DNA of 64,000 nt from Erinaceus europaeus (Eukaryota; Chordata; Mammalia; Eulipotyphla; Erinaceidae). The stretch lies in contig NW_026647628.1 in the NCBI RefSeq assembly GCF_950295315.1, positions 1 through 64,000 on the forward strand, written 5' to 3'. Shown here one piece after another: positions 22,252-34,680 of this stretch. The notes under the pieces were generated by a model. It had not been told where the DNA came from and ran no database searches. It saw nothing but the letters and a program-made list of their open reading frames with translations. Both the position numbers and the translations under genes were made by a program. How positions within the stretch are numbered: position 1 is the stretch's first letter; the number at the start of each line of letters is the position of its first letter.

Positions 22252-22839
22252 GCCTTGGTTAACTATTACCTTCTTTCACCAGGGAAATAAAGCAGGTAAA
22301 CTGAAAATTGTGCTGTAATGCAACTCAACCTCAAATCTAAATGAGTCACTCCCAGGGGTGAAAGTGGAGCTAAAAGGGGGTCTGTTGCTAACTGGGCTTT
22401 GGAATCTCTGAATGTGCCACAGGGACACTCTCCAATTGTCTCCTTGCTGAGAAGTCTTCAAGTCTTAGGAGACTAAAGTCCCTGAGTGTCAATCAGAAGC
22501 ACAGGTCTACCCGCGCCCAAATTGATGACTGGGTGAGAACAGAGAAGTCCCCAGCCAGCAACCCTTTCCACCCCAGTTCAGTGGCAGGTGAGGTGCCCCC
22601 CCCCTGCACTCCAGCCAAAGGTGATGGAGAGGCAACAGTGCTTCAATCTCCCTAACACAGCACCTGCAGAATCAATCAACAATGAAGACTGTTCTGCTGG
22701 CAATGGCCATATTGTTAATCCATACAAGAGTGCCACAGCTGATAAATCATGGATTCCGAAACCCAAGCCCTTCACCAAGAGTGACAGGCTGGTGGAGTCC
22801 CCCAGTCAGGAGGAGCTCAGAGTTTCCTGGGCCAGTGCA

Positions 22840-24480
22840 GGCAGGTCCCCTCTGCTAGACACCTCGCCCAAGCTCGCCACCCCCTCCCCACCTCTTGCAA
22901 CTCTTCTCTCCTTTAGGCTCCCCAAGTCTAATTTGTCCCCACACCCTGGGCGCATCGCAGGGATGGGTGGTGGGGGTGGGGCGAGGTGGTGGGCAGCGGC
23001 CCCCAAACACACACACATCCCAGCCAGCCCACCTGGTCTCACCCGCCGCCCCCTGCCAAGGCGCACAGGGCTGTGCTCATCACATCATTATTTCTCCCCC
23101 AAGAGAGGGAAGGGGCGCTAGCAGCAACAGCTGCTGCCATGGGAGGCTTGGTTACAAAATCCTCTTCCGGGTAGCGCCTTGCTTAGCAACCTCCCCTAAA
23201 AAAGCCAACGTGCTCCCTCGAACTTGGAAAGCAGGGCGTTGGACACCCCCTGCCGGCGCACGCCTTCCCCCCACCCCAGTTGCAGCAGCTGAGGCCACCC
23301 TGCACCAGCGACCCCACACTTCTCCTTTCCCGCGGGTCCCAGAGAGCGTCACCACACGGAATTGACCAAGGAGGTTGGGGTGGAGGTGCAATGTGCCGCC
23401 TGCCCCACCACCACCAAGGTGGTTGCCCCTTGGGCGCAGCAACCCGAGTCCCAGTCAGCATGTAGCCCTCTCGCTGGTCAGCCCCTCCATGGGTCTCCTG
23501 GCTACTGGGCTCACAGGGCCAAGGAGGGACCTTCGCACCTCCTTGGCGCCCCACTCAGCCCCCGCCGTGCACCCCAGAGCCCGGGACCCAGGGACCCGCC
23601 ACGGTGCAGGACGCGAGTGCTGCCTCCGGGCACTCAGTGCCGCCTGGGCGCGGGGGCCCGCTGCCAACTCGGGGTCCCACGCACAGGTGCCGGGGGGACT
23701 CGCTCTGGCTCGGGAGCAGAGACCTACGCGCCCCCGCACCCATGCAGTCTCGCGCAGGGTCCCCCGCCCACACCCGCACGCTCCGCGGGGACCCTACCCC
23801 ACCACCTGTCACCCCCCGACCGCCCCCTGATGGCACCAACTCTCCGACCCGACCTGGCCCCGCAGTCGCACCTTCCTCAGAGCAGACATCTCGAGTGCTC
23901 CAGGCTCCGCAGGTGCCCGGCCACATGGCAAGCGGGCCCCTATGCGGGCATCGTAGTCCTGTTGTCTTCGAGACTCGAGGCTCCGTTTGTCAGTCAGTCA
24001 GGGTTCCTGTTGGTCCAGCGCTGGCGCCGCCACTGCTGCCTAGCGCTGTGACCTCGCTCCAGCCTGGTTTTGGTCTGTGCCAGCGGCTGGCGCCTGCGCA
24101 CTCAGTGCCCAGGGAGGCACCTGCGCACTGGGGGGGTGGGGTGGTGTGCGCGCTCCACCCAAGGGGCCAGCCCCCTGCACGCCTGGGGGGATGCTCAGCC
24201 CCTGATGCCTCACACCTCGCTCCCCAGCCCAGGCCCCTGGCCCGCCCTCCTTCACCCCACCCCCGAGTCCCTCCAAACAGACAACTGTTTCCAGGGACCC
24301 GCTGGTAAAGCTGGGAAATGGGGACCACAGAGGGCCCAGGGCGCATGTCCTGCCAGGGCTGAGGCCTCCACCGCGGTGCGCTCAAGCCCAGCCCCTGGGC
24401 ACTGCAAAGTTACCTGCAGGACCGCGCAGACCCGCGCAGGAAGGCCCGCTGGGGACACAAAGCTCCAGCTCACGGAGCTC
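22840..24480. promoter_or_regulatory. CpG-rich island (left arm)
   Basis: An abrupt change to GC-rich, CpG-containing sequence (for example CCCGCACGCTCCGCGGGG and CTGCGCACTCAGTGCCC), unlike the AT-richer, CpG-poor surroundings. No TATA box was found. Several long overlapping open frames on both strands follow from the base composition. Such islands usually mark promoters. A possible donor (CTGCAG|GTAACT on the minus strand, near 24415) might end a first exon, but no downstream exon was found. Confidence 0.6.
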
Positions 24481-25262
24481 CTGTGCCAACAGAAGTCTTC
24501 ATAGTGGCTGCTCTGCTACGTGCACCAGAGAGAGAGAGAAAGAAAGAAAGGACAGAGGGAGTAAGGAAGGGAGGGAAGGCATGAGAGTGAGAGTGTGTAT
24601 GCATGCTGGGAGAGTACAGTGATCAAATTGGAGTTGGTGACCCATAGTTGAACTCAACATCTGGAAGTATCTCTTTGAGATACAAGATAAAGCCATTCTC
24701 ATTACTTCCTAGACATGTTCTATGCCCTCAATTTAAAACATGGGCATTTCAACAGGCCAATAAAAATAAAATACCATGATGTGGAGTGTGGTTCAAAAAG
24801 AGGAGAGATATAGACAGACATACAGATAGAGAGACACAGAAAGAGGAAGGAAACCTGGAGAAATATGAAAGTCTTCTATAAATTTCCAAAAAAGATGATG
24901 CTAAGCAACTGCTCTCAACCCCTGTCCCTAAACCTGTAGCCTGGAAGGCACTGTCCAGTACAGCTTTGGGGGTGTAAGGGAGCTATGCTCACAGAGGAAT
25001 GAGTGCACTTTCCATGTAAACATGTTGACCTCCTCTCATGAGCTGAACAAGAAAAAGGAGGAGACACAGCATAACAGAAGGAAAATGAGGAGGCACCACC
25101 CTGCACTTGTGAAGTCTCATTTACCTTCCAAGTTCAAATATCTAGAAAACGATTAAATCATAAAACCTAACAAGAAACACTAAAGTGCTATTCCACATCA
25201 TACAACATGTTGCTTTCAAAGAAGGTCCAGAAATCACCCCTTTCCCCATTCAATTACCAACC

Positions 25263-25665
25263 ACCTGGCTAAGTGCACACATTACAGTGCTCAAAGATCT
25301 GGGTTCAAGCCCCGGGTCCCCACCTGCAGAAAGGAAGCTTCATGAGTAGTGAAGTAGAACTGCAGTTGTCTCAACTGGTAGGGCGCCAGACCTGCATGCC
25401 TAAGATTCCTGGCTTGACTCCTGGCAGCATATGTGCCAAAGTGGTGCTCTGGTGTTTCTCCACCCCATCTCATATGAAACTCTCTCAAGTATAATAAATA
25501 AAAAATGAACCTTGAAAAATGGTTTAAGGATCTGGGGATATAATTCACCAGGTAAAGCGTATGCCTTGTTATTTGGGCACAGTTCAGGTTTGAGTCCTGG
25601 CACTGCCTGGGAGATGCTACAGCACTAGAGGAAGACCTGGTGCTGTGGTGTTTCTCTATCTGAAA
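25263..25665 (+). mobile_element. Three SINE fragments in tandem
   Basis: 25263-25365 is a family-2 SINE head (GGGTTCAAGCCCCGGGTCCCC). 25370-25500 is a second SINE (GGTAGGGCGCCAGACCTGCAT, then TGGTGTTTCTC and an AATAAATAAA tail). 25530-25665 is a third-family SINE (GGTTTGAGTCCTGGCACTGCC, then GGTGCTGTGGTGTTTCTC). Confidence 0.65.
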
Positions 25666-25674
25666 GAAAAAGGG

Positions 25675-25955
25675 GGTTGGGTGCTGGTACAGCAGGTTAA
25701 GTGCAGGTGGCTCCAAGTGCAAGGACCTGCGTTAAGGATCCCAGTTTGAGCCGTCAGCTCTCCACTTGCAGGGGAGTCACTTCAGAGACGGTGAAGCAGG
25801 TCTTCAGGTGTCTGTCTTTCTCTCCTCCTCTCTGTCTTCCCCTCTTCTCTCCATTTCTCTCTGTCCTGTCCAACAACGATGGCATCAATAACAACAACAG
25901 TAATAACTACAACAATAAAAAAGGGCAACAAAAGGGAAATAAATAAATAAATATA
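25675..25955 (+). mobile_element. tRNA-derived SINE, family 1
   Basis: Complete order from GGTGCTGGTACAGCAGGTTAAG through TCTGTCCTGTCCAACAACG to AATAAATAAATA is present (each motif read separately). Forms the plus half of a tail-to-tail SINE pair. Confidence 0.85.
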
Positions 25956-25959
25956 TTTT

Positions 25960-26241
25960 TTAAAATATTTTAATTTATTATTTATTCCCTTTTGTTGCCC
26001 TCTTTGTTTTATTGTTGTAGTTATGATTGAAGTCATTGTTGTTGGATAGGACAGAGAGAAATGGAGAGAGGAGGGGAAGACAAAGAGGAGGAGAGAAAGA
26101 TACACACCTCAAGACCTGATTCACTGCTTGTGAAGCGATTCCCCTGCAGGTGGGAAGCCAGGGGCTCGAACCGGGATCCTTCAGCCAGTCCTTGTGATTT
26201 GCACCACCTGTGCCCAACCCACTGCGCTACCACGGACTCCC
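25960..26241 (-). mobile_element. tRNA-derived SINE, family 1, tail-to-tail with the previous one
   Basis: Complement copy from the TTATTCCCTTTTGTTGCCC tail to ACTGCGCTACCACGGACTCCC. An AATAAATAAATA-type sequence lies on both sides, suggesting insertion into the tail of the plus-strand SINE. Confidence 0.88.
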
Positions 26242-26859
26242 AATAAATAAATATTTTTTAAAAGAAAGAAAAAGGAGCCCAGTTTGGTGAAATCATGCAT
26301 ATAGAAGGCCCTGTCTCCTCAAAAAGAAATTGTGCAAAATATCATATGCTTGGAATTTCACAAATAGCAGCAGGGCATAGTAATCAGGAATAGATGCAAG
26401 AGGAAAGCATGCTCGTGCTCACAACTTCTTTTTGCAGACTGGATTTTAAATTTTCTGAATATTGAAAATAGAACATATTTTGACTTTAGGGGAGCTGCTA
26501 TTATTTTTTCCCGTAAGGGGGAATGGGAATGGGAGACAAGAGATCATTTCCCATTGCAAATACTGGATTTTGAGAGGTTGTTTTTCACTGCTAATGAACA
26601 CTCATGCTGATGGTTTTCCAGTTGATATATGGTGGTGTCTGTGCAGCTGTTTGTTCCAGGATCAAGTTTCTGCTGTAAATAGGAGATTCTGGGATGAACA
26701 GACATAGGACATGTTTTGTGGGTCTGCAAATTGGGAGGGAGTTAAGACACAGCTGTATGGTCTGGGCCACACGTGCACGTAGGACCTTTCTTTGTTGGGG
26801 CTGTTTGAAATCAGATGTCTGCTCATCTCTATTTCTGATACACAAAGGCTGGGTCTGAG
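26242..26859. other. No gene; spacer of the inverted repeat
   Basis: Unassigned; open frames of up to 94 codons have no splice or start context. Confidence 0.4.
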
Positions 26860-26980
26860 GGATGGACAGTAGCACAGCAGGTTAAAAATAACAACAACAA
26901 AAAAAGAGGGGGAAATGGCCTCCAGGAGCAGTGGATTTGTAGTACAGGCACCAAGCCCCTGGAGACAAAAAGAAAAAATA
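26860..26980 (+). mobile_element. SINE with internal deletion
   Basis: The head GACAGTAGCACAGCAGGTTAA runs straight into the tail AATAACAACAACAAAAAAAG and the GGCCTCCAGGAGCAGTGG extension; the body is gone. Confidence 0.7.
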
Positions 26981-27052
26981 AAGAAAGGTTGGGTACTACT
27001 ATGCAATTCCTGCAAACTCCTGCTTAGAGATTCCTGTCAAGCCCTGTGTATC

Positions 27053-27053
<1 letters not shown>

Positions 27054-27106
<53 letters not shown>
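27054..27106. repeat. (TA)n microsatellite
   Basis: About 26 uninterrupted TA units at the 3' end of a minus-strand SINE. Confidence 0.97.
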
Positions 27107-27109
<3 letters not shown>

Positions 27110-27426
27110 CCAGGGTTATTGCTGGGGCTCAGTGCCTGCACCACGAATCCACCACTGCTCCTAGAGGCCATTTTCCCCATTTGTTGCCTTTATTGTTGTT
27201 GTTATTGTTGCCATTGATATTGTTGTTGTTGAATAGGACAGAGAGAAATGGAGAGAGAAGGGGAAGACAGAGAAGGGGAGAGAAAGATAGACACCTGCAG
27301 ATCTCCTTTACCATCTGTGAAGTGACACCCACGCAGATGTGGAGCCAGGGGCTCAAACTGGGATCCTTAGGCCTGTCCTTGTGTTTTGTGCCATGTGTGC
27401 TTAAGCCAGTGCGCTATCCTCGGCCC
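27107..27426 (-). mobile_element. tRNA-derived SINE, family 1 with extension
   Basis: CCTCCAGGGTTATTGCTGGG extension, GCCTTTATTGTTGTTG tail, GACAGAGAGAAATGGAGAGAG body, head end GCGCTATCCTCGGCCC. Confidence 0.85.
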
Positions 27427-30144
27427 TTGTGTCTTATATACTTATGTGCATTACATCACAATATGTGTTTTACATGTGCTGGACACTGCACAGTGCAGTA
27501 AATGTACTCACAGTGCACTGTGTGCTGTACGAGGTGTAGCAAATGTGTGTGATGCACTAGTAGTCTGCACCACACCATGCATATGTGTATATGGTTCACA
27601 CAGGAGTGCAGGCTGCATGTACAGTTCATACTGCATAGATAATAAAATATAAGGCCTTGCCTCTTCATGCTGCAGATGAATAATCTGAGCTCAGAAAGGA
27701 AGCATCCAAGCAGGTAAAGTGGAGGTGCCTGGTTCCATCACACGTTCAATTCCATCCTGGCTCTCAAGATGTCACAGAGCATCTTCCTTACTGCATAAAG
27801 TGTTCTACATGCATCTCCCAAGCACATCACCCCACCTTCTTGTGATGCTGCCATTACTGTGATCTCAATTTTAAAGGTGAAATGGAAACTCAGAGAATTT
27901 AAGTAAATGTCAAGAGTCATAAAATAAGTAGCAAAACTCAGACACGGAGCCAAGTCCTCAAGCTCCAAGCCCCGTGGTTTTTCCAGACTCCTGCAGATTC
28001 ATTGAGATTCTGTGTGCTCTGCAGCTTTAATGCCAACCACGGCACTTTGATTTGAAGGATGATGATTCCCTTAAAGTCCTGGAATTCTTTGTTACTGGTG
28101 GTAGGGCTGCATGTGGGGGTCAGAGCACTCACATGCAGCCATGTAGCCGTGATGACCTCATGTCCCATCACATAAGCCCCGAGTCCAGCTCCCCATGGAA
28201 GCAGTCCCCAGCCCATCATAGCCCCTGCCAATAATAACCTAGTCACCATGGTCACCAGGATGTCTGTATCTTGCTTTCTGACAATGGCTGTTTCATTGCT
28301 TTATCACAGGCTAACTTCAGAAGTCCTGAATATACAGATTTTATTTTCATAGGACAGGTGCCCTTTGCTTGGTCCAGGTATCACTGTCATGGCCTCTGTG
28401 GGATGAGTGCAAGGCTCAGAGCTTCCTTAGCCTCTGACACACAGAGGACACAGAGGGCTCTCTCATCTGAAAGCCCCATGGGCTATGCAAATGACACGAA
28501 ACTACCCATTACACATGTCTTCAGATTTGAAGGCCCTCTTCTGTCCTTGTGTCCACACACTGCCTTCTTCCCTATCTGTTCACCCTTTTACCCACACTTG
28601 AAAATACCCCTCCCCTCTCAGGAAAACTTGCTGGACTAATGTGAGCAGAAGGAATTGTTTATCTTTCTAGTTACTACCCTCACAATCTCAGACACTGTAT
28701 AAAACTCACGTCTAACGCTTCCTAGCCCCATGGGCTCATGTTTCTGACAGCAGGATTCTGTGCATTTTCTCAGCACCCAGACAGCACTGACACATACTCA
28801 GAACTAAACATAATATGTGTCAACATGACAAAGTGCCACATTTAGATGTCGGTCCCTTCTCTTTGTCTACAGGGTGGTCTCACCTCTGGGTGAAGGCACT
28901 CCTTATCTGCTCCTCTCAGAGGAGGTTTTAACAGACACATCTCATGCTTTCTTAGGGAAAAGATCTAATCACAACTAGTTACTGCACTTCAACATCCTCT
29001 GAGAGAAGTGATGTAGCAGATGAATGTACTAAGGACAGACTGAACTAGTTAACATGAAAAGTCACCACCACCCTATAGCCTGAGACAGGCCTCAACTGTG
29101 AATACTGCACTGTGTGTATCTAGTGGAGAGATAGAGAGACAGACACAGAAAGAGAGAGAGAGAGATGGAGGGGTCAGGCACAGCAATAGTGCTTATCTGG
29201 TATGCAAAGGATGGTAGAATATATGAGAGTGGAAAACATGAACATGATCTCGACTCCCCTTGAATGATCACTGGAGTACAGGAGGGTCTGAACATCTGGT
29301 CCCTCATAACCCAAACACCTGTGACCTGATCTGGAAATCACAGGGACACAGAATACAGGGCTTGAAAGAGCCCTGAGGGTCATCTGGTTGAACACATATG
29401 AGCCTCAAAAATGAGAGATGCTGAGATATCGCTCAGCTGAGGACCAGATAGGAAGAGAGGTCCTTTACTGAGGGATACACAAGGGTCACCCCCAAGCCCT
29501 GGCCCTTTGGAAACGAGTGAGCCACAGGAACAGGAAGAGAGCCCACCAACTCTCTCACAGGGATGGATGTGATCCTGAGCCTTCTGCCTACCATGCGCCT
29601 CACCCAGGTCTTGTAGGGACGTATCCTCCAGAGGGCAGGTATTCTGTTATTCCAGAAACCTTCTATCCAGTGTGGAGGGTTTGCTTTATGATGCAGGTGA
29701 CATTCAAATAAATACACATTAACTGACATCTTTTGAAAGTGGCTTCCCTAGGGAACACGTCATTTCTGAAGAAAAGAATGATCATTAGACCCAGTCTCTA
29801 AAGAGTGGAATTGATGGGAAACTTGAAGCATCAGCTTTGTTGGATGTGACCGGTGCATATTTGATGTCCATTGACGGGTAATGACGGCACAAGATGTGCA
29901 GCACAACTGAAGGCTGCTGCTGGAAGCAGGGATATAAAATGTACCTCTATACCTCGCTCATGTCTGCCCCTGGAGACCTCCCCATAGGCAGGGGAGCCCC
30001 TGAGTTGTTATGGGCTTTGGGACAAAGCACTGCTGCTATTCAGGCAGAAGAGCTTCCTGGGAGTGTTGCTGCCCAGGCTCTGACATTCAGAAACCTTCCA
30101 CAGAAGGTCAGCTCACTTGAAGGCCTGACCACCAGCTCTGTGGC
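27427..30144. other. No gene; remainder of the spacer between the inverted arms
   Basis: Mostly unassigned. There is a short GA-rich stretch at about 29120-29165. No exon with matching splice sites and no intact repeat was recognised. Frames of 98-122 codons look random in composition. Confidence 0.4.
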
Positions 30145-30734
30145 ATGTGTCTCTTCCTTTTTCTTGTTAAGCTCATGAGAGGAGCTCAACATGTTTACAT
30201 GGAAAGTGCACTCATTCCTCTGTGAGCATAGCCCCCTTACACCCCCAAAGCTGTACTGGACAGTGCCTTCCAGGCTACAGGTTTAGGGGACAGGGGTTGA
30301 GAGCAGTTGCTTAGCATCATCTTTTTTGGAAATTTATAGAAGACTTTCATATTTCTCCAGGTTTCCTTCCTCTTTCTGTGTCTCTCTATCTGTATGTCTG
30401 TCTATATCTCTCCTCTTTTTGAACCACACTCCACATCATGGTATTTTATTTTTATTGGCCTGTTGAAATGCCCATGTTTTAAATTGAGGGCATAGAACAT
30501 GTCTAGGAAGTAATGAGAATGGCTTTATCTTGTATCTCAAAGAGATACTTCCAGATGTTGAGTTCAACTATGGGTCACCAACTCCAATTTGATCACTGTA
30601 CTCTCCCAGCATGCATACACACTCTCACTCTCATGCCTTCCCTCCCTTCCTTACTCCCTCTGTCCTTTCTTTCTTTCTCTCTCTCTCTGGTGCACAGAGC
30701 AGAGCAGCCACTGTGAAGACTTCTGTGGGCACAG

Positions 30735-32430
30735 GAGCTTCGCGCACTGGAGCTTTGTGTCCCCAGCGGGCCTTCCTGCGCGGGTCTGCGCGGTCCTGCA
30801 GGGTACTTTGCAGCGCCCAGGTCTGGGCTTGAGCGCACCGAGGTGGAGGCCTCAGCCCTGGCAGGACATGCGCCCTGGGCCCTCTGCGGTCCCCATTTCC
30901 CCGCTTGACCTGCGTGTCCCTGCGAAACAGTTGTCTGTTTGGAGGGACTCGGGGGTAGGGTATAGGAGGGCAGGCCAGGGGCCTGGGCTGGGGCCTGAGG
31001 TGTGAGGCATCAGGGGCAGAGCGCCCCCCCAGGCGTGCAGGGGGCTGGCCCCTTTGGTGGAGCTCGCACACCACCCCACCCCCCCAGTGCGCAGGTGCCT
31101 CCCTGGGCACTGAGTGCGCAGGCGCCAGCCGCTGGCACAGACCAAAACCAGGCTGGAGCGAGGTCACAGCGCTAGGCAGCAGTGGTGCGGCAGCGCTGGA
31201 CCAACAGGAACCCTGACTAACTGACCAACGGAGCCTCCAGTCTCGAAGGCAACGGGACTACGATGCCCGCATAAGGGTCCGCTTGCCATGTGGCCGGGCA
31301 CCTGCAGAGCCTGGAGCACTGGAGGATGTCTGCTCTGAGGAAGGTGCAACTGTGAGGCCTGGTCCGGTTGGGCAAAGGAGCCGTCGGGGGGAGGGGGGGT
31401 GGCAGGTGGCGGGGTAGGGTCCCTGTGGAGCGCGCGGGTGTGGGCGGGGGACCCTGCGGGAAACTGCGTGGGGGCGAGAGCGCATAGGTCGCTGCTCCCG
31501 TGCCAGAGCGAGGCCCCCAGCACCTGTGTGTGGGACCCCGAGTTGGCAGCGTGGCCCCGCACCCAGGCAGCACTGAGTGCCCGGAGGCAGCACTCGCGTC
31601 CTGCACCTTGGCGGGTCCCTGGGTCCCGGGCTCTGGGGTGCAAGGCGAGCGCCGAGTGGGGCGCTGCGGAGGTGCGAAGGTCCTTCCTTGGCCCTGTGAG
31701 CCCAGTAGCCAGGAGACCCATGGAGGGGCTGATCAGCGAGAGGGCTACATGCTGACTGGGACTCGGGTTCCTGCGCCCGAGGGGCAACCACCGTGGTGGT
31801 GGTGGGGCAGGCGGCACATTGCACCCACACCCCCAACCTCCTTTGTCAATTTCGTGTGGTGACGCTCTCTGGGACCCGCGGGAAAGGAGAGGTGTGGAGT
31901 CGCTGGTGCGGGGTGGCCTCAACTGCTGCGACTGGGGTGGGGGGAAGGCATGCGCTGGCAGGGGGTGGCCAACGCCCTGCTTTCCAAGTTTGAGCAATGG
32001 CGCGGGCTTTTTTAGGGGAGGTTGCTAAGTGAGGTGCTATCTGGACAAGGATTTTGTAACCAAGCCTCCCCTGGCAGCAGCTGTTGCTGCTAGCGCCCCT
32101 TCCCTCTCTTGGGGGAGAAATAATGATGTGATGAGCACAGCCCTGTGCGCCTTGGCTAGGGGGTGGCGGGTGCGGCCAGGTGGGTTGGCTGGGGTGTGTG
32201 TGTAGGGGGGCCGCTGCCCACCACCTCGCCCCACCCCCACCACCCATCCCTGCGATGCGCCCAGGGTGTTGGGACGAATTAGACTTGGGGAGCCTAAAGG
32301 AGAGAAGAGTTGCAAGAGGTGGGGAGGGGGTGGCGAGCTTGGGCGAGGTGGCTAGCAGAGGGGACCTGCCTGCACTGGCCCAGGAAACTCTGGGCTCCTC
32401 CTGGCTGGGGGACCCACCAGCCTGTCGCTC
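30735..32430. promoter_or_regulatory. CpG-rich island (right arm)
   Basis: Inverted copy of the island at 22840-24480, still GC- and CpG-rich but more diverged than the rest of the arm, with many CpG to TpG or CpA differences. The donor-like GTAACT of the left arm is GGTACT here. Confidence 0.6.
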
Positions 32431-33994
32431 TCGGTGAACGTCTTGGGATTCGGAATCCATGATTTATCAGCTGTGGCACTCTTGTATGGATTAAAATATG
32501 GCCATTGCCAGCAGAACCGTCTTCAGTGTTGATTGATTCTGCAGGGGCTTTGTTAGGGAGATTGAAGCACTGTTGCCTCTCCATCACCTTTGGCTGGAGT
32601 GCAGGGGGGGGGGCACCTCACCTGCCACTGAACTGGGGTGGAAGGGGTTGCTGGCTGGGGACTTCTCTGTTCTCACCCAGTCATTAATTTGTGGGCGGGT
32701 AGGCCTGTGCTTCTGATTGGCACTCAGGGACTTTAGTCTCCTAAGACTTGAAGACATTAGTCTCCTAAGACTTGAAGACTTCTCAGCAAGGAGACAATTG
32801 GAGAGTGTCCCTGTGGCACATTCAGAGATTCCAAAGCCCAGTTAGCAACAGACCCCCTTTTAGCTCCACTTTCACCCCTGGGAGTGACTCATTTAGATTT
32901 GAGGTTGAGTTGCATTACAGCACAATTTTCAATTTACCTGCTTTATTTCTCTGGTGAAAGAAGGTGATAGTTAACCAAGGCAAAAAAAAAAAAAAAAAAG
33001 GTAAAATGATAAAAAAAAACATGCTAATATTTGGCAGGTCAAGTTGTTACTCTGGGTTTTCAAAAAATGTCATTAATCAGAATTTTCCAGTAGCCAATTG
33101 CCTTGTGCAGGCAGCTGTGACTCAGAGATTTTGGCTCTAATAGTCATTGTAGAGTGTGCACCATTTCCTTTAGATGGGGTGACTTTTTCATTGCCTGCAA
33201 GAGAACAAATGAGAATTATTTTGTACCCCACATCTGGCATTATGGCTAGTGGGATTCAGGGTGTATGGTGTATGTGGGTACATTTGGACTGAGAGGTAGG
33301 GCCTTGCAGGCCTGCAGGGACAGGAACAGGAACTACATGCACCAAAGACACTATCTTCTCCACCAACATTTAGAGTCGATTTATCCTCTGTCAGTAGTTC
33401 AGGAGACCTGAGGGTTCTTCTCAGTAAAAGTTGTTCAAGGGAACTGCACTTTATACATGCAAATCACTCAGTTCCCTTTAGTAACTCTTTCCTCCATGTT
33501 TCTCTGTTCTTGGTTAGGAGTTCATATAAGCCACAGATGCCATCTATGTCACTTGTCATGTCAAACTTGTGTATTGCACTTGAGACTAAAAGGTAACTTG
33601 AGTGAGCAAAATGAGTACTATGTCCAGTAACCAAGCAGATGAAATAAAGGTTCTCAGTTCAGCATTCTAAGTCATTGATTCAAACTCTTAATCATCTATT
33701 CCTCCTTCTTTGCTAGAACTTTGCACTTATAGTATAATTATCCTAAGTGGTACTGTTTGAGACAAAAATAAACATGTATTCTACTGTCCAGTATTTCTGA
33801 ATGTTATAGGTTACTTGTGGTGGAAATGAAATTTAACATGTAAAACCCTTCTATAGTATTCAGATTACTTTGGTATTTCTCCCCTTTGACATACATATCC
33901 TGTATCTCTCTGTTGTTAGGTTTTTTAAAATGGTATAAGTAACAAAATAAATAATAGCAATTAATAATAATACTCAATAGAAAAAGTCCTTTGG

Positions 33995-34680
33995 GGGGGC
34001 TGGCAGTAGTGCTTCCGGTTAAGCATACATAGTACGAAGTGCAAGGACCTGTGAAAGTATCCCAGTTCAAGCCCCAGCTCCCTACCTACAGAGGAGTTGC
34101 TTCACAGGGAGTGAAGGTCTGCAGTCATCTCTTTCTCTTCCCCTATCTTCCCTTCCTCTCTCAATTTCACTCTGTCCTGGGACTAGATGGTGGCACACCT
34201 GGTTGAGTGCACATGTCACAATGTGCAAGGACCCAGGTTCGAGCCCGGTCCCCACCTGCAGGGGGAAAGCTTCACAAGTGGTGAAGCAGGGCTGCAGGTA
34301 TCTCTCTGTTTCGCTCCCTCTCTATCACCCTCTTGATTTCTGGCTGTATCTATCCAATAAATAAATCAATAAAGATAAAAAAGGGAGTTGGGTGGTAGCA
34401 CAGCGTGTTAAGCACATGTGGCGCAAAGTGCAAGGACTGGCATAAGAATCCCAGTTCGAGCCCCTGGCTCCCCACCTGGAGAGGAGTCGCTTCACAAGTG
34501 GTGAAGCAGGTCTGCAGGTGTCTCTTTTTCTCTTCCCCCTCTCTGTCTTCCCCTTCTCTCTCCATTTCTGTCTGTCCTATCTTAACAACAATGACATCAA
34601 TAACAACAATAATAAAAACCAACAATGGCGACAAAGGGAAAAATAAATAAATAATTTAAAAAATTACTCTGTCCTATCCT
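33995..34680 (+). mobile_element. Nested stack of three SINEs (right arm)
   Basis: Mirror image of the stack at 20557-21242, in the same order, so all three insertions happened before the inverted duplication. Confidence 0.8.

Larger units (their letters stand above)
19797..25070 (+). repeat. Left arm of a large inverted duplication
   Basis: The reverse complement of this whole arm reappears at about 30145-35449. Matching landmarks include the three-SINE stack, a poly-T/poly-A run (about 22234 and 32982), the CpG-rich block, and the segment encoding the same 67-codon frame at 24499-24702 and 30513-30716, with one residue changed. The outer end is sharp: GTTATATGTGCTGC at 19797-19810 matches up to 35449 and then similarity stops. 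The inner end fades near 25068. By eye, identity is above 90%, with small indels. Confidence 0.92.

Noticed and set aside
22588..23121. 177-codon frame containing MERQQCFNLPNTAPAESIN
   Set aside because: The right arm keeps part of it in one frame and part in another, with an indel at a CA run. It is not under coding constraint as far as can be seen.
23362..24051. 229-codon open frame in the left CpG-rich island, and similar long frames on both strands
   Set aside because: Long frames on every strand are expected in GC-rich DNA. The corresponding frames in the right arm differ by frameshifts, so no one reading frame is conserved.
31164..31997. 277-codon minus-strand open frame in the right CpG-rich island
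   Set aside because: Longest frame in the window, but the left arm breaks it, its composition is Pro/Ala/Arg-rich, and no splice or domain evidence was found.
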